DNA from: Luteimonas abyssi
GTDB lineage: Bacteria > Pseudomonadota > Gammaproteobacteria > Xanthomonadales > Xanthomonadaceae
DNA length: 64,000 bases
Direction: 5' to 3'
Assembly (NCBI RefSeq): GCF_001482195.1
Contig: NZ_KQ759763.1
Location: forward strand, 3,044,868 to 3,108,867
The translations under genes and the position numbers were made by a program. The notes under the pieces were generated by a model. It searched no databases. It had not been told where the DNA came from and saw nothing but the letters and a program-made list of their open reading frames with translations. Positions 47,194 through 56,220 of the stretch are shown here, in pieces (the first letter of the stretch is position 1; each line of letters opens with the position of its first letter).

Positions 47194-47244
47194 GCGGCCC
47201 TCATCCGCCCTGCGGGCCCCTTCTCCCGCGAGCGGGAGAAGGGT
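47194..47244. repeat. REP-like palindromic repeat, second copy
   Basis: GCGGCCCTCATCCGCCC, then TGCGGGCCCCTTCTCCCG and the inverted CGGGAGAAGGGTG. It matches the element at 21757-21812 almost base for base, differing by one-base indels in the turn. It lies between the two FtsX genes, inside an operon, so it would be transcribed. Confidence 0.75.
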
Positions 47245-47274
47245 GTCGGTCACGGCATATTGGGAGAAATCGTG

Positions 47275-48594
47275 ATGAAGCTGAAATCGTTGTTGGGAGG
47301 TGCGCTGCTCGGCCTCGCCGTGCTGGTGGGGCTGGTCGCCTGGATCGCGCTGCCCTGGCCGGCGCTGCTGGCCCTGGCGGTACTGGCCGCGGGCTGGATG
47401 CTCGCCACCCGCAGCGGCCGCCAGGCCGGATCGGTGACGCATGTGGGCATCAGCACGTTGCCGCAGCGCCTGGGTGCGTCGTCAGTGGTGGTGATCGGCA
47501 TCGCCGGCGTGGTCGCGGTCCTGGTCGCGCTGCTGGCGATGGCCGAAGGCTACCGGCAGACGGTGTCGGCCACGGGCAACGACGAGACCGCCATCGTGCT
47601 GCGCGGCGGTTCGGCGGCGGAGGTGATGTCGGTCATCGAGCGCGATGCGATCGTCGCCATCGCGCAGGCGCCGGAGGTCGCGCGCGATGCCGACAACCGT
47701 CCGCTGGCATCGCCGGAGCTGGTCGTGGCCGCGAACCTGCCACGGCGCGGCACCGCCGACGAGGACGGCAGCGTGCAGCTGCGCGGCGTCGATCCGGTGG
47801 CCTGGGCGATCCGGCCACAGATGCGCATCGTCGAGGGACGCGACCTCGAACCCGGGCGGCGCGAGCTGGTCGTGGGCAAAGGCGCACGGGCGCAGTTCGC
47901 CGGCCTCGAGCCGGGCAGCGAGATCCGCCTGGGCAGCGACACGTGGTCGGTCGTCGGCGTATTCGAATCCGGCGACGCGATGGAATCCGAGATCTGGGGC
48001 GACGCCGGCATCGTCGCCACCACCTATCGGCGTGGCAGCAGCCGCAATTCGATCACCGCCCGCCTGAGCTCGCCCGCGGCGTTCAGTGCGTTCAAGGCGA
48101 CGCTCACCGACGACCCGCGCCTGCAGGTGGAGGCCGACACCACCGCCGAGTACTTCGCGCGCCAGTCGGAGACCATGACCAAGATGCTGCGCATCATCGG
48201 CATCGTGGTCGGGTCGATCATGGCGATCGGCGCGGTGTTCGGCGCGCTCAACACGATGTTCGCCACCGTCGCCGCGCGGGCACGCGAGATCGCCACGCTG
48301 CGCGCGATCGGCTTCCGCGGCCTGCCGGTGGTGGTCGCGGTGCTGCTGGAGACGATGTTGCTGGCGGCCGCCGGCGGCGTGCTCGGCGGTCTGATCGCAT
48401 GGCTGGTGTTCAACGACTACTCCGCCTCGACCCTGGCCGGTGGCGTGGGCCAGCTGACCTTCGATTTCAAGGTCACCCCGCACCTGCTGTGGAACGGGCT
48501 GAAATGGGCACTGGCGATCGGTTTCGTCGGCGGCCTGTTTCCGGCCGTCCGCGCGGCGCAGCTGCCGGTCACCACTGCGTTGCGCGCGGCATGA
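47275..48594 (+). CDS. FtsX-like ABC permease with extra N-terminal helices
   Basis: A 439-residue permease. Besides the usual four helices it carries two additional hydrophobic segments at the N-terminus (about 5-25 and 28-45) before the canonical first helix (75-97). The periplasmic domain spans about 100-310, and AREIATLRAIGFRGLPVVVAVL is the FtsX region. GGGAG lies before ATG 47275. The stop overlaps the next small gene (ATGA). Confidence 0.92.
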   Translation: MKLKSLLGGALLGLAVLVGLVAWIALPWPALLALAVLAAGWMLATRSGRQAGSVTHVGISTLPQRLGASSVVVIGIAGVVAVLVALLAMAEGYRQTVSATGNDETAIVLRGGSAAEVMSVIERDAIVAIAQAPEVARDADNRPLASPELVVAANLPRRGTADEDGSVQLRGVDPVAWAIRPQMRIVEGRDLEPGRRELVVGKGARAQFAGLEPGSEIRLGSDTWSVVGVFESGDAMESEIWGDAGIVATTYRRGSSRNSITARLSSPAAFSAFKATLTDDPRLQVEADTTAEYFARQSETMTKMLRIIGIVVGSIMAIGAVFGALNTMFATVAARAREIATLRAIGFRGLPVVVAVLLETMLLAAAGGVLGGLIAWLVFNDYSASTLAGGVGQLTFDFKVTPHLLWNGLKWALAIGFVGGLFPAVRAAQLPVTTALRAA

Positions 48595-48914
48595 CGCATC
48601 CGCCGCCGCTCGACGATGCCGCACTTCGCCGCCTGGACGGCGCCGGTCTGGAACAGCGCTACGAAGATCTGCGACAGCGGATCTTCGCGCGCTACGAAGA
48701 TGTCGAGCGCGCGGTCGAGCGCGGCGAGGCGACGCAGGCGGCCGCCACCGAGGCCGCACTGGTCGATGTCGAGCCGCTCATCGCGCAGGCGCGTCGACTG
48801 CACGACGAACGCGTGCGCCGCCTGCGCGCACGCGCGCGGCGCTGGTGGATCGCCACGGCCTCGGTCGCGCTCGCCGGAAGCGCACTGGTGCTCTGGTTGC
48901 TCGCGCGCAGCTGA
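48591..48914 (+). CDS. Small coiled-coil, tail-anchored membrane protein
   Basis: A 107-residue protein. Residues about 15-80 are charged and heptad-like (YEDLRQRIFARYEDVERAV, RRLHDERVRRLRARARR), then a single helix closes the protein (WWIATASVALAGSALVLWLL). It is coupled to the FtsX gene by ATGA, so it is probably an accessory part of the exporter. No family recognised. Confidence 0.72.
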   Translation: MTHPPPLDDAALRRLDGAGLEQRYEDLRQRIFARYEDVERAVERGEATQAAATEAALVDVEPLIAQARRLHDERVRRLRARARRWWIATASVALAGSALVLWLLARS

Positions 48915-48974
48915 GCGGCATCGCGTCGCATGCCGACCGGCAACGCGCCGTCGTCGGGCACCGAACGCGGGCGA

Positions 48975-49014
48975 CGCGCGTCAGGCAATGCGCAGCGTCC
49001 GCGCGTGACGCGCG
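48975..49014. terminator. Inverted repeat between convergent exporter and MobA-like genes
   Basis: CGCGCGTCA (48975-48983) and TGACGCGCG (49006-49014) are perfect 9-bp arms around a 22-nt loop. No T run. Its place between convergent genes suggests a terminator, with low certainty. Confidence 0.3.
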
Positions 49015-49057
49015 CCAGGACCGTACGCCTGCATCCGCCGCGGGAGCGACCCGGACG

Positions 49058-49672
49058 TCAGGCCGGGCCGCTGGGGGCGTCCACCCACTGGTGTTCGATC
49101 GCGTGCGCGAGATCGGCGGGCGTGTCGATGTCGAACTTCAGCGCGGGTCGGTGATACAGGCCCACGCCGGCCGTCGCGCGCAGGCGCGCGCGCAGTCCCG
49201 CGTCCGCTTCGCCCGCGTCGGGCCCTGCCCGCAACCATCGCATGGGAACCACCGCAGGAATGCCGCCGCGGCTCGCGCCGTGATCCAGCGCCGCTGCGTG
49301 TACGGGGCTGTTCCCGGCCATGGCCAGCAGGGCCCGTACATCGTCGGCGTCGAACTGCGGCTGGTCGCAGCCCGCGATCACGCACACGCCTGCGTCCGTC
49401 CATCCCTGCGAGCCCTCGCGCAGGCTCGATGCCATCCCGTCCCGCCATGCCGGGTTGTGCACCGGCACGACGTCCAGGCCCGCCAATGCGGCCTCGATCC
49501 GCGCGGCATCCGCGCCGAGCACGACGCGCACTTCCCGCGGCCCCGTGCTCAACAGCGCGCGGACCGCACGCCGCACCAGCGGTTCGCCGTCGCGCGCGAG
49601 CAGTTGCTTCGACGTCCCGAGGCGCGTGCTGCCGCCGGCTGCGAGCAGCAACGCGCGATGCTCAGCCGCCAT
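49058..49672 (-). CDS. MobA/MocA-like nucleotidyltransferase
   Basis: A 204-residue enzyme. The nucleotide-binding loop [22 protein letters not shown] (described in full length only by position 8-29), the metal Asp in [15 protein letters not shown], and the [13 protein letters not shown] end are of the molybdenum-cofactor cytidylyl/guanylyltransferase family. The IorB/xanthine-dehydrogenase class needs the cytidine form of the cofactor, so MocA-like activity is inferred. It overlaps the XdhC gene by 11 bp. Confidence 0.87.
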   Translation of the reverse strand: MAAEHRALLLAAGGSTRLGTSKQLLARDGEPLVRRAVRALLSTGPREVRVVLGADAARIEAALAGLDVVPVHNPAWRDGMASSLREGSQGWTDAGVCVIAGCDQPQFDADDVRALLAMAGNSPVHAAALDHGASRGGIPAVVPMRWLRAGPDAGEADAGLRARLRATAGVGLYHRPALKFDIDTPADLAHAIEHQWVDAPSGPA

Positions 49673-50672
49673 GTCGCCATTGCTGCAGTTGCGCGACGAT
49701 GCTCAACGCGATCGCGTCGGCGCCGCGGCCACCGAGTGCCAGCCCGATCGGCGACCGCAGCACCGGTAGCAGGGCATCGCGACGCGATGCGGGCAGCAGG
49801 CGCATCAGGTCTTCGCGGCGCCGCACCGGACCCAGCAGGCCGACGAACCCGCAACCGCTGTCGGCCAGCGCATCGAGCGCATCGAGATCCGATTCGAACC
49901 CGTGGTGCATCACCAGCGCTGCATCGCAGTGCGGCAGTGCCGCCAGCGCATCGCGCGGCGAGAGCGCCAGATGCGTGTCGGCCAGCCCGGTCAGTGCCTG
50001 CCAGCGCTCGCGACGCTCGACCAGCGTGCAACGCCAGCCGAGCCGACGCAGATGCGGCAGCAGCGCCTCGGTCTCGGGACCGGCGCCGAACGCCACCAGT
50101 TCCGGCAGGCGCGCGAAGCGCAACGACCACACCGTCTCGGCATCCGCCCATGCCGGCGCATCGGCCGGCAGGCGATGCCGGGCGACAATGGCATCCGACG
50201 CGATTTCGATATATCCATTCGTAGCGATCGAGACCTGCAATGCGTGGCCGCCGTCGAGCCAGCCATGCGCGGCATCCGCATACCCCGACCATCCCGCGAG
50301 GGGCACCAATGCCAGTCGCAGTCGCCCCCGGCATCCGGTGGCCGAGCCGGCGAACAACGCATCGTCGTCGCGGGTGTCGATCTCCATGAATTCGATGCGG
50401 GCATCGTGCGCAGCGGTTTCCGCGCGCCGCGCGATCTCGGGCTCGAGGCAGCCACCGCTCAACCACCCGGACTGTCCCGAAGCGGAAAACAATGCCAGAC
50501 CACCGACACCGGCATACGTCGATCCTTCCGTCTCCAGCACCAGCGCGAGCACCGCCGCCGACGCTTCGGATTGCGCATCGATCCCGCACGATTCGGCAAG
50601 GACGGCACGCACCGCGGTGGTATCGTCGACGGTGCCGCTGCGGATCCGGGTCGACGCATCGGTGGACGTCAT
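49662..50672 (-). CDS. XdhC family molybdoenzyme maturation factor
   Basis: A 336-residue protein. The N-terminal XdhC/CoxI domain shows [15 protein letters not shown] and [13 protein letters not shown]; a C-terminal Rossmann domain shows [17 protein letters not shown] and [13 protein letters not shown]. XdhC proteins bind molybdenum cofactor, help sulfurate it and insert it into xanthine-dehydrogenase-like enzymes, here the divergent IorAB. ATG 50672 is given; ATG 50699 is also possible, neither with a good ribosome site. Confidence 0.9.
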   Translation of the reverse strand: MTSTDASTRIRSGTVDDTTAVRAVLAESCGIDAQSEASAAVLALVLETEGSTYAGVGGLALFSASGQSGWLSGGCLEPEIARRAETAAHDARIEFMEIDTRDDDALFAGSATGCRGRLRLALVPLAGWSGYADAAHGWLDGGHALQVSIATNGYIEIASDAIVARHRLPADAPAWADAETVWSLRFARLPELVAFGAGPETEALLPHLRRLGWRCTLVERRERWQALTGLADTHLALSPRDALAALPHCDAALVMHHGFESDLDALDALADSGCGFVGLLGPVRRREDLMRLLPASRRDALLPVLRSPIGLALGGRGADAIALSIVAQLQQWRHGG

Positions 50673-50748
50673 TGAATGGGTTTCGACTCGTGCGGACATG
50701 CGCCGAGTGTATGCCGCCCATCCCCAGCCGCCGCAAGGGAGAATGCCG

Positions 50749-51204
50749 ATGAAGCTCGAAATCAACGGTCGTGCGCACGATGTCGATGCGCCGCCCGACA
50801 TGCCGCTGCTGTGGGTGCTGCGCGATCTGCTCGGCATGACCGGCACCAAGTTCGGTTGCGGCATCGCCCAATGCGGCGCGTGCACGGTGCATGCCGACGG
50901 CGCCCCGCTACGTAGCTGCGTGACGCCGGTGTCGGCCGTGGAAGGCAAGGCGCTGGTCACCATCGAAGGCTTGTCCTCCGATGGCTCGCACCCGGTGCAG
51001 CGCGCCTGGGCCGAACTCGACGTCGTGCAGTGCGGCTACTGCCAGTCCGGCCAGATCATGTCCGCCGCCGCCCTGCTGGCGCAGGTGCCGGCGCCGACCG
51101 ATACCGATATCGACCAGGCGCTGTCGGGCAACATCTGCCGCTGCGGCACCTACCCGCGCATCCGCGCAGCGGTGCATCGGGCGGCCGAGCTCGGCAAGGC
51201 CTGA
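50749..51204 (+). CDS. Isoquinoline 1-oxidoreductase-like [2Fe-2S] subunit (IorA type)
   Basis: A 151-residue electron-transfer subunit with two [2Fe-2S] clusters: Cys37, Cys42, Cys45 and Cys57 (plant type), and Cys95, Cys98, Cys130 and Cys132 ([16 protein letters not shown]). It passes electrons from the molybdenum subunit to an acceptor. ATG 50749 is preferred over 50743 because GGGAG then has a normal 7-base spacing. A 176-bp gap separates it from the large subunit. Confidence 0.94.
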   Translation: MKLEINGRAHDVDAPPDMPLLWVLRDLLGMTGTKFGCGIAQCGACTVHADGAPLRSCVTPVSAVEGKALVTIEGLSSDGSHPVQRAWAELDVVQCGYCQSGQIMSAAALLAQVPAPTDTDIDQALSGNICRCGTYPRIRAAVHRAAELGKA

Positions 51205-51380
51205 AGAAGACGCGCGTCGTCGGCGATGTGCCGTCGGCCGCGGATGCAGCGTCGTACCGCCTGCCTTCGCGCGCCACCCCCGCCGATCCGCGCCCCGGGG
51301 AGGACGGTACCGCCGCCCCGACCACCTGCTGAAACCGTCCGGCGAACCGCCGGCCCCACGCAACCGCTACGGAGATCGTC

Positions 51381-53579
51381 GTGAGCGCAACCCAGCTGAC
51401 CCGACGTGGTTTCCTCAAAGCCTCCGCCTTGGCCGGCGGCGGCCTCGTGCTCGCCTTCACCGTGCCCGGCATGCGCCGCTTCGCGCACGCGCAGGACGCC
51501 ACCGCGGCGGCCGCTGCGACCGAGTTCGCCCCGAGCGCATTCCTGCGCATCGCCGCGGACGACACCATCACCGTCCTGCTCTCCCATGCGGAAATGGGCC
51601 AGGGCATCTGGACCGCGTTGCCGATGCTGCTGGCCGAGGAACTCGACGCCGACTGGACCCGGATCCGCGTCGAACACGGTCCGGCCGATCGCGCCTACGA
51701 CAGCCCGGTGTTCGGCATGCAGGGCACCGGCGGATCGACCAGCACGTGGTCCGAGTTCGATCGCTACCGGCAGGCCGGCGCCGCCGCGCGCACGATGCTG
51801 GTTCAGGCGGCGGCGAACCGCCTGGGCGTCGCGCCGGATGCGTTGCGTACCGAGAACGGCGTCGTCATCGCCGACGACACGCGCCTGCGCTACGGCGAGC
51901 TGGCCGACGACGCCGGTCGGCTGGATGCCCCGCCGTTCGATTCGCTGACCCTGCGCGACCCGGCCGACTGGCGGATCATCGGCAAGGACACCCTGCGCCT
52001 GGATACGCCGGAGAAAATCACCGGGCAGGCGACGTTCGGCATGGACATCCGGTTCGACGGTTTGCTCACCGCGCTCGTCGCACGGCCGCCCGTCTTCGGC
52101 GCCACCGTGGCGTCGTTCGACGCCAGCGCGGCCGAAGCAGTGCCCGGCGTGCGCAGCGTGGTCCAGGTGCCCAGCGGCGTGGCCGTGGTGGCCGATCACT
52201 ACTGGGCGGCGAAACTCGGCCGGGATGCCTTGCGCGTCGAATGGGACGAAGGCGATCACGCCGACCTCGACAGCGACGCGCTGCACGCGGAGTACGCCCG
52301 TCTGGCCGCGACCGAAGGCCCGACCGCCGTACGTGCCGGCGACGTCGACGCCGCGCTGGCCCGCGCGGCGCAGACCGTGGAGGCCGACTACACGGTGCCC
52401 TATCTGGCCCACGCTGCGATGGAACCGCTGAACTGCACGGTCCGCATCGACGGCGACCGCTGCGAGATCTGGTGCGGCACCCAGTTTCCCGGCCTCGACA
52501 AGACCAACACGGCGCGCATTCTCGGCATTCCCGAGGAACACGTGCTCGTGCACACGCCGTTCCTCGGCGGCGGCTTCGGCCGGCGTGCGACGCCCAATTC
52601 CGACACGGTCGTCGAGGCCGTTGAGATCGCCCGCGCCGCCGGCGCACCGGTCAAGACGGTCTGGACCCGCGAAGACGACACGCGCGGCGGCTTCTACCGG
52701 CCCGCCTTCCTCGAACGCCTGCGCGTCGGCCTGGGCGAAGACGGTTTCCCGGTCGCCTGGCACCAGGTGATGGTGAGCCAGTCGATCATGGCCGGCACCT
52801 TCATGGAAGCGTTCACCGTGCAGAACGGCGTGGACACCACCACGACCGAAGGCGTAGCGGATTCGCCGTACGTGGTCGACACCCCCGCACACCGGGTCGA
52901 CCTGCACGCGCCACGCAGCGCGATCCCGGTGTTGTGGTGGCGCTCGGTCGGCCACAGCGCGAACGGCTTCGTGATGGAGAGCTTCGTCGACGAACTCGCC
53001 CACGCCGCCGGGCAGGATCCGGTCGCCTACCGACGCCATCTGCTGCGTGAGCACCCCCGCCACCTCGCCGCACTGGACCTCGCCGCCGAACGTTTCGGCT
53101 GGGGCTCGGCGGCGGCCGAGGGGCACGGTCATGGCATCGCGGTGCACGAGTCGTTCGGCAGCTTCGTCGCACAGGCGGTCGATGTCTCGATCGAGAACGG
53201 CCGGATCCGCGTGCACCGGGTGGTCTGCGCGATCGACTGCGGTCCCGTGGTCAATCCCGTCAACGTGGTCGCACAGATGGAATCCGGCATCGCCTTCGGC
53301 CTCGGCGCCGCGCTGCACTCCAACCTCACCCTGCGCGGCGGGCGCGTGCAGGAGTCGAACTTTCACGACTATCGCGTACTGCGCATGGACGAGATGCCGC
53401 AGGTCGAGGTGCACATCGTGCCGAGTGCCGAACGCATGGGCGGTGTCGGCGAACCCGGCACGCCGCCGATCGCACCCGCCGTCGCCAACGCCGTGTTCGC
53501 ACTGACCGGGCAACGGCTGCGCTCGATGCCGTTCCGGTTGGCCGACGAGGCCGCCCCCACCGCACCCGCTGCCGCCTGA
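51381..53579 (+). CDS. Molybdopterin-binding aldehyde/isoquinoline oxidoreductase large subunit (IorB type)
   Basis: A 732-residue xanthine-dehydrogenase-family protein. The Tat signal [15 protein letters not shown] at the N-terminus shows periplasmic export of a folded, cofactor-loaded enzyme. Molybdenum-site segments include [43 protein letters not shown], and near the end [19 protein letters not shown] with the base Glu. It hydroxylates aldehydes or N-heterocycles; substrate unknown. GTG 51381 is the start. The next gene, 10 bp on, is a diheme lipoprotein that is the likely electron acceptor. Confidence 0.92.
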   Translation: MSATQLTRRGFLKASALAGGGLVLAFTVPGMRRFAHAQDATAAAAATEFAPSAFLRIAADDTITVLLSHAEMGQGIWTALPMLLAEELDADWTRIRVEHGPADRAYDSPVFGMQGTGGSTSTWSEFDRYRQAGAAARTMLVQAAANRLGVAPDALRTENGVVIADDTRLRYGELADDAGRLDAPPFDSLTLRDPADWRIIGKDTLRLDTPEKITGQATFGMDIRFDGLLTALVARPPVFGATVASFDASAAEAVPGVRSVVQVPSGVAVVADHYWAAKLGRDALRVEWDEGDHADLDSDALHAEYARLAATEGPTAVRAGDVDAALARAAQTVEADYTVPYLAHAAMEPLNCTVRIDGDRCEIWCGTQFPGLDKTNTARILGIPEEHVLVHTPFLGGGFGRRATPNSDTVVEAVEIARAAGAPVKTVWTREDDTRGGFYRPAFLERLRVGLGEDGFPVAWHQVMVSQSIMAGTFMEAFTVQNGVDTTTTEGVADSPYVVDTPAHRVDLHAPRSAIPVLWWRSVGHSANGFVMESFVDELAHAAGQDPVAYRRHLLREHPRHLAALDLAAERFGWGSAAAEGHGHGIAVHESFGSFVAQAVDVSIENGRIRVHRVVCAIDCGPVVNPVNVVAQMESGIAFGLGAALHSNLTLRGGRVQESNFHDYRVLRMDEMPQVEVHIVPSAERMGGVGEPGTPPIAPAVANAVFALTGQRLRSMPFRLADEAAPTAPAAA

Positions 53580-53589
53580 GGAGACGACG

Positions 53590-54168
53590 ATGCCCTTCCG
53601 CCACCTCGCCGCGATCGCCGCACTCGCCGTGCTGCTGGCCGGCTGCCAGCAGCGTCCCTCTCCGGAACAGGAGGCCGCCGCGCTCGACGCGTTCGCGGTG
53701 GTGGAAGAAGTCTTCCAGCACCCGCGCTGCAGCAACTGCCATATTCCCGGCGATCAACCGCTGCAGTTCGACGCCCAGACCCCGCACGCCATGCACGTTG
53801 TGCGCGGACCGGAAGGCAAAGGCGCCCCGGGCCTGCCCTGCAGCGCCTGCCATGGCGAGGCCAACTCGCCCGCCAGCTACGGCGCGCACGCGCCGCCGGG
53901 CGCGCCGCATTGGCAGTTGCCGCCGCCGGACCAGAAGATGGACTGGATCGGCGTTCCCGCCTCGGAGCTGTGCGCGATGATCAAGGACCCGTCGCGCACC
54001 GGCGGCAAGGACCTCGCCGCCATGCACACCCATGTGGCCGAAGACGCCCTCGTGCTCTGGGGCTGGGAACCTGGTGGCGAGCGGGTGCCGGTGCCGGTGC
54101 CCCACGACACCTTCGTCGCCGCGTTCAAGACCTGGATGGATGCCGGCGCGCCCTGCCCGGCCGGCTGA
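53590..54168 (+). CDS. Diheme cytochrome c lipoprotein partner of the IorAB enzyme
   Basis: A 192-residue exported lipoprotein (lipobox LLAGC, Cys19). It has two haem c motifs: CSNCH (47-51) and CSACH (84-88). [22 protein letters not shown] and the closing [16 protein letters not shown] are of a family often found after isoquinoline oxidoreductase genes. It would take electrons from IorA and pass them to the respiratory chain. GAGGAG precedes the ATG, 10 bp after iorB-like. Confidence 0.88.
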   Translation: MPFRHLAAIAALAVLLAGCQQRPSPEQEAAALDAFAVVEEVFQHPRCSNCHIPGDQPLQFDAQTPHAMHVVRGPEGKGAPGLPCSACHGEANSPASYGAHAPPGAPHWQLPPPDQKMDWIGVPASELCAMIKDPSRTGGKDLAAMHTHVAEDALVLWGWEPGGERVPVPVPHDTFVAAFKTWMDAGAPCPAG

Positions 54169-54297
54169 CATGCGTCGCCATGGCGGGCGTTCCCCGATGA
54201 ACGCCCGCCATCCTGTCATCGTGCTGTCATCGATGTGCGATAGCGACCGCGCATGGCGGCTGGCTAGTCTGCGCGGCCCGGTTCACCGCCTCCGCCG

Positions 54298-55368
54298 ATG
54301 TCGCGTCTCGCCGTCCCGTTCGCTGCCTGCCTCTGCCTGCTCGCCGCCGGCTTCAGTTCCTGGCCGGGCGTGGTCGCGTCGCTGTCGTCGCATTTGGTCG
54401 CGCCGTCCGGCAGCTCGCCACTGCTGCCCCGTGAGCGCATCGAGGACGCTCATGCCCGGCTGACCGGGCGCAGCGGCTTCGTCGAGACGCGCGGCGGCGT
54501 CGCCGTGTTCTGGCGGGCCCTGGACCCCGGCGACTACGGGCTGCGCTACGACTGGAACGCCACCAACACGGCAGGTGTCACGGACACCCTGGACTTCGCG
54601 CTGGATTTCTCGTCGCCCGCGACGACGGCGGGGCGCCCGCGCGGCACCGTCGTCCTGCTGCACGGCTGGATGATGGATGGCGGCTCGCTGCTGCCGTGGT
54701 CGCTGCAGCTGGCCGAAGCCGGTTACCGCACGATCGCCATCGACCTGCGCAACCACGGCCGCTCGGGCACGGCGCCGGCCGGCTACGGCACCCGTGAGGC
54801 GGACGATCTCGTCGACGTCGTTGCCCGACTGCGGAGCGACGGTGAGATCGTCGGCCCGCTGCACCTGTTCGGCGTGTCCTACGGCGCGGCCACCGCACTG
54901 TTCGCGGCCGCCGATCCGGCGCTGGGCGTCGACCGCGTGGTCGCGCTGGAATCGTTCGACAACGCCGGCGAGGCGATCCGCGACATGGTGCCGCACATGC
55001 TCGAACACGAGCCGGGCGGCTGGCACGACCGTCTCGTACAGCGTTGGCTGCGCTGGCGGGTGGATGCTGCCGTCATCGATGCCGCGGTGGCACGGGCCGG
55101 CGAAACCCTGCACCTGTCGCTCGACACGGTGACCGTGGCCGACGCGCTCGCGCGCACAGACGCCTGCGTGCTGTTGGTACACGGCGATGCCGACCGGCAC
55201 GTGCCGGTCGCGCACGGCCGCGCCTTGGCGGCGGCCGCGCCGCAGGCGCGCTATCTCGAGCTGGCCAGCGAGAATCACCTCAGCCTGCCGATGCGCCTGG
55301 ATCGCCTGGGCCCGACGGTCGTCGACTGGTTCGGCGCCGCGGACTGCCCGGCGGCTGGTTCAGCGTGA
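54298..55368 (+). CDS. Exported alpha/beta hydrolase
   Basis: A 356-residue hydrolase with a hydrophobic N-terminus (likely signal, residues 1-28). The oxyanion region is VLLHGWMMDGGS, the nucleophile Ser194 is in GVSYG, the acid is Asp297 or Asp299 (HGDADRHV), and His327 is in ENHLSLP. These form a complete catalytic triad. Substrate unknown; esterase or peptidase activity in the periplasm is likely. It stands alone. Confidence 0.86.
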   Translation: MSRLAVPFAACLCLLAAGFSSWPGVVASLSSHLVAPSGSSPLLPRERIEDAHARLTGRSGFVETRGGVAVFWRALDPGDYGLRYDWNATNTAGVTDTLDFALDFSSPATTAGRPRGTVVLLHGWMMDGGSLLPWSLQLAEAGYRTIAIDLRNHGRSGTAPAGYGTREADDLVDVVARLRSDGEIVGPLHLFGVSYGAATALFAAADPALGVDRVVALESFDNAGEAIRDMVPHMLEHEPGGWHDRLVQRWLRWRVDAAVIDAAVARAGETLHLSLDTVTVADALARTDACVLLVHGDADRHVPVAHGRALAAAAPQARYLELASENHLSLPMRLDRLGPTVVDWFGAADCPAAGSA

Positions 55369-55424
55369 ACGCATCAGCCTCCCTGGCCGGGGCCCTCACC
55401 GGACGCCGAACCTCACCCTCGCAT

Positions 55425-55456
55425 CGCGCGAGGCCGACATCCGTCGGCCTCGCGCG
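55425..55456. terminator. Strong GC hairpin between convergent genes
   Basis: A perfect 14-bp stem CGCGCGAGGCCGAC/GTCGGCCTCGCGCG with an ATCC tetraloop lies between the hydrolase stop and the stop of the convergent lipoprotein gene. No T run on either side. Its location and symmetry suit a bidirectional terminator. Confidence 0.6.
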
Positions 55457-55472
55457 TCACCGCTTGCGGCTG

Positions 55473-56042
55473 TCAGGGGCAGATGATCGGCATTTCCGGA
55501 AGGAACACGCCACCATCGTGGCCGCCACCCGGTTCACCTCCGCAGCCACCGCCGCCCGCCGAACCCCACGAGGACGATGCCGAGCCGTAGACATAGCCGT
55601 CGTAGATGGCTTCGACAGCCAGCGACGCGACACCGGCATCGGTATCGATCGTCGTGACGTCGTCGAGCACGACCTCGTAGCCATCGGCGCCGGGATGACC
55701 GGCCAGCCAGTAGTTGACGGCCCCCGGATCGGAGACCAGCGCCATGCCGTCGATGACGTTGTAGCCGAATTGCCCGACGCCGATCGTCTGTCCGCCCTGC
55801 AACAGGGTGACGGTGACCGTGCCATTCCCGTCGACGACGACCGCGTTCGTCGCGCTGAGATCGATCGCGAGCATCGACGCGTCGATCGCACTCTTCCACG
55901 AGATGGTCATCTCCACGTAGACCCGGCTCGAACTGACACCGTTACTTGAGGTCGTACGCTCCGTCCCCACCTTTCCGGATCCTTCACATCCGGTCATCAA
56001 CGCACACGCCAGTACAGCTGATGCGATCGCAGTGATTTTCAT
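55473..56042 (-). CDS. Orphan beta-rich lipoprotein, unknown function
   Basis: A 189-residue lipoprotein (lipobox LMTGC, Cys19). The body is rich in Val, Thr, Ser, Asp and Gly, suggesting a beta structure, with NAVVVDGNGTVTVTLLQGG and VNYWLAGHPGADGYEVVLDD; the C-terminus has a Gly-rich run GGGGCGG and ends in PIICP. AAGGA precedes the ATG. The upstream flank is less GC-rich than its surroundings, and the protein composition differs from neighbours, so transfer is possible. No family recognised. Confidence 0.7.
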   Translation of the reverse strand: MKITAIASAVLACALMTGCEGSGKVGTERTTSSNGVSSSRVYVEMTISWKSAIDASMLAIDLSATNAVVVDGNGTVTVTLLQGGQTIGVGQFGYNVIDGMALVSDPGAVNYWLAGHPGADGYEVVLDDVTTIDTDAGVASLAVEAIYDGYVYGSASSSWGSAGGGGCGGEPGGGHDGGVFLPEMPIICP

Positions 56043-56220
56043 CAGGCTATCCTTGCTTAATGTCGAGTGAACCCCCTGCGAGGCGCAGCATACGCGGCTT
56101 TAGCCCTCCCGCATCGGCGAAGGCACGGATCGAGGTTCGACTCGCCCATTTCGCGACTCATGTCACATCAGGCGCGCCTCCATGGGCACATCGGACGCCT
56201 CTCACCGGCAAAAGATGGAT

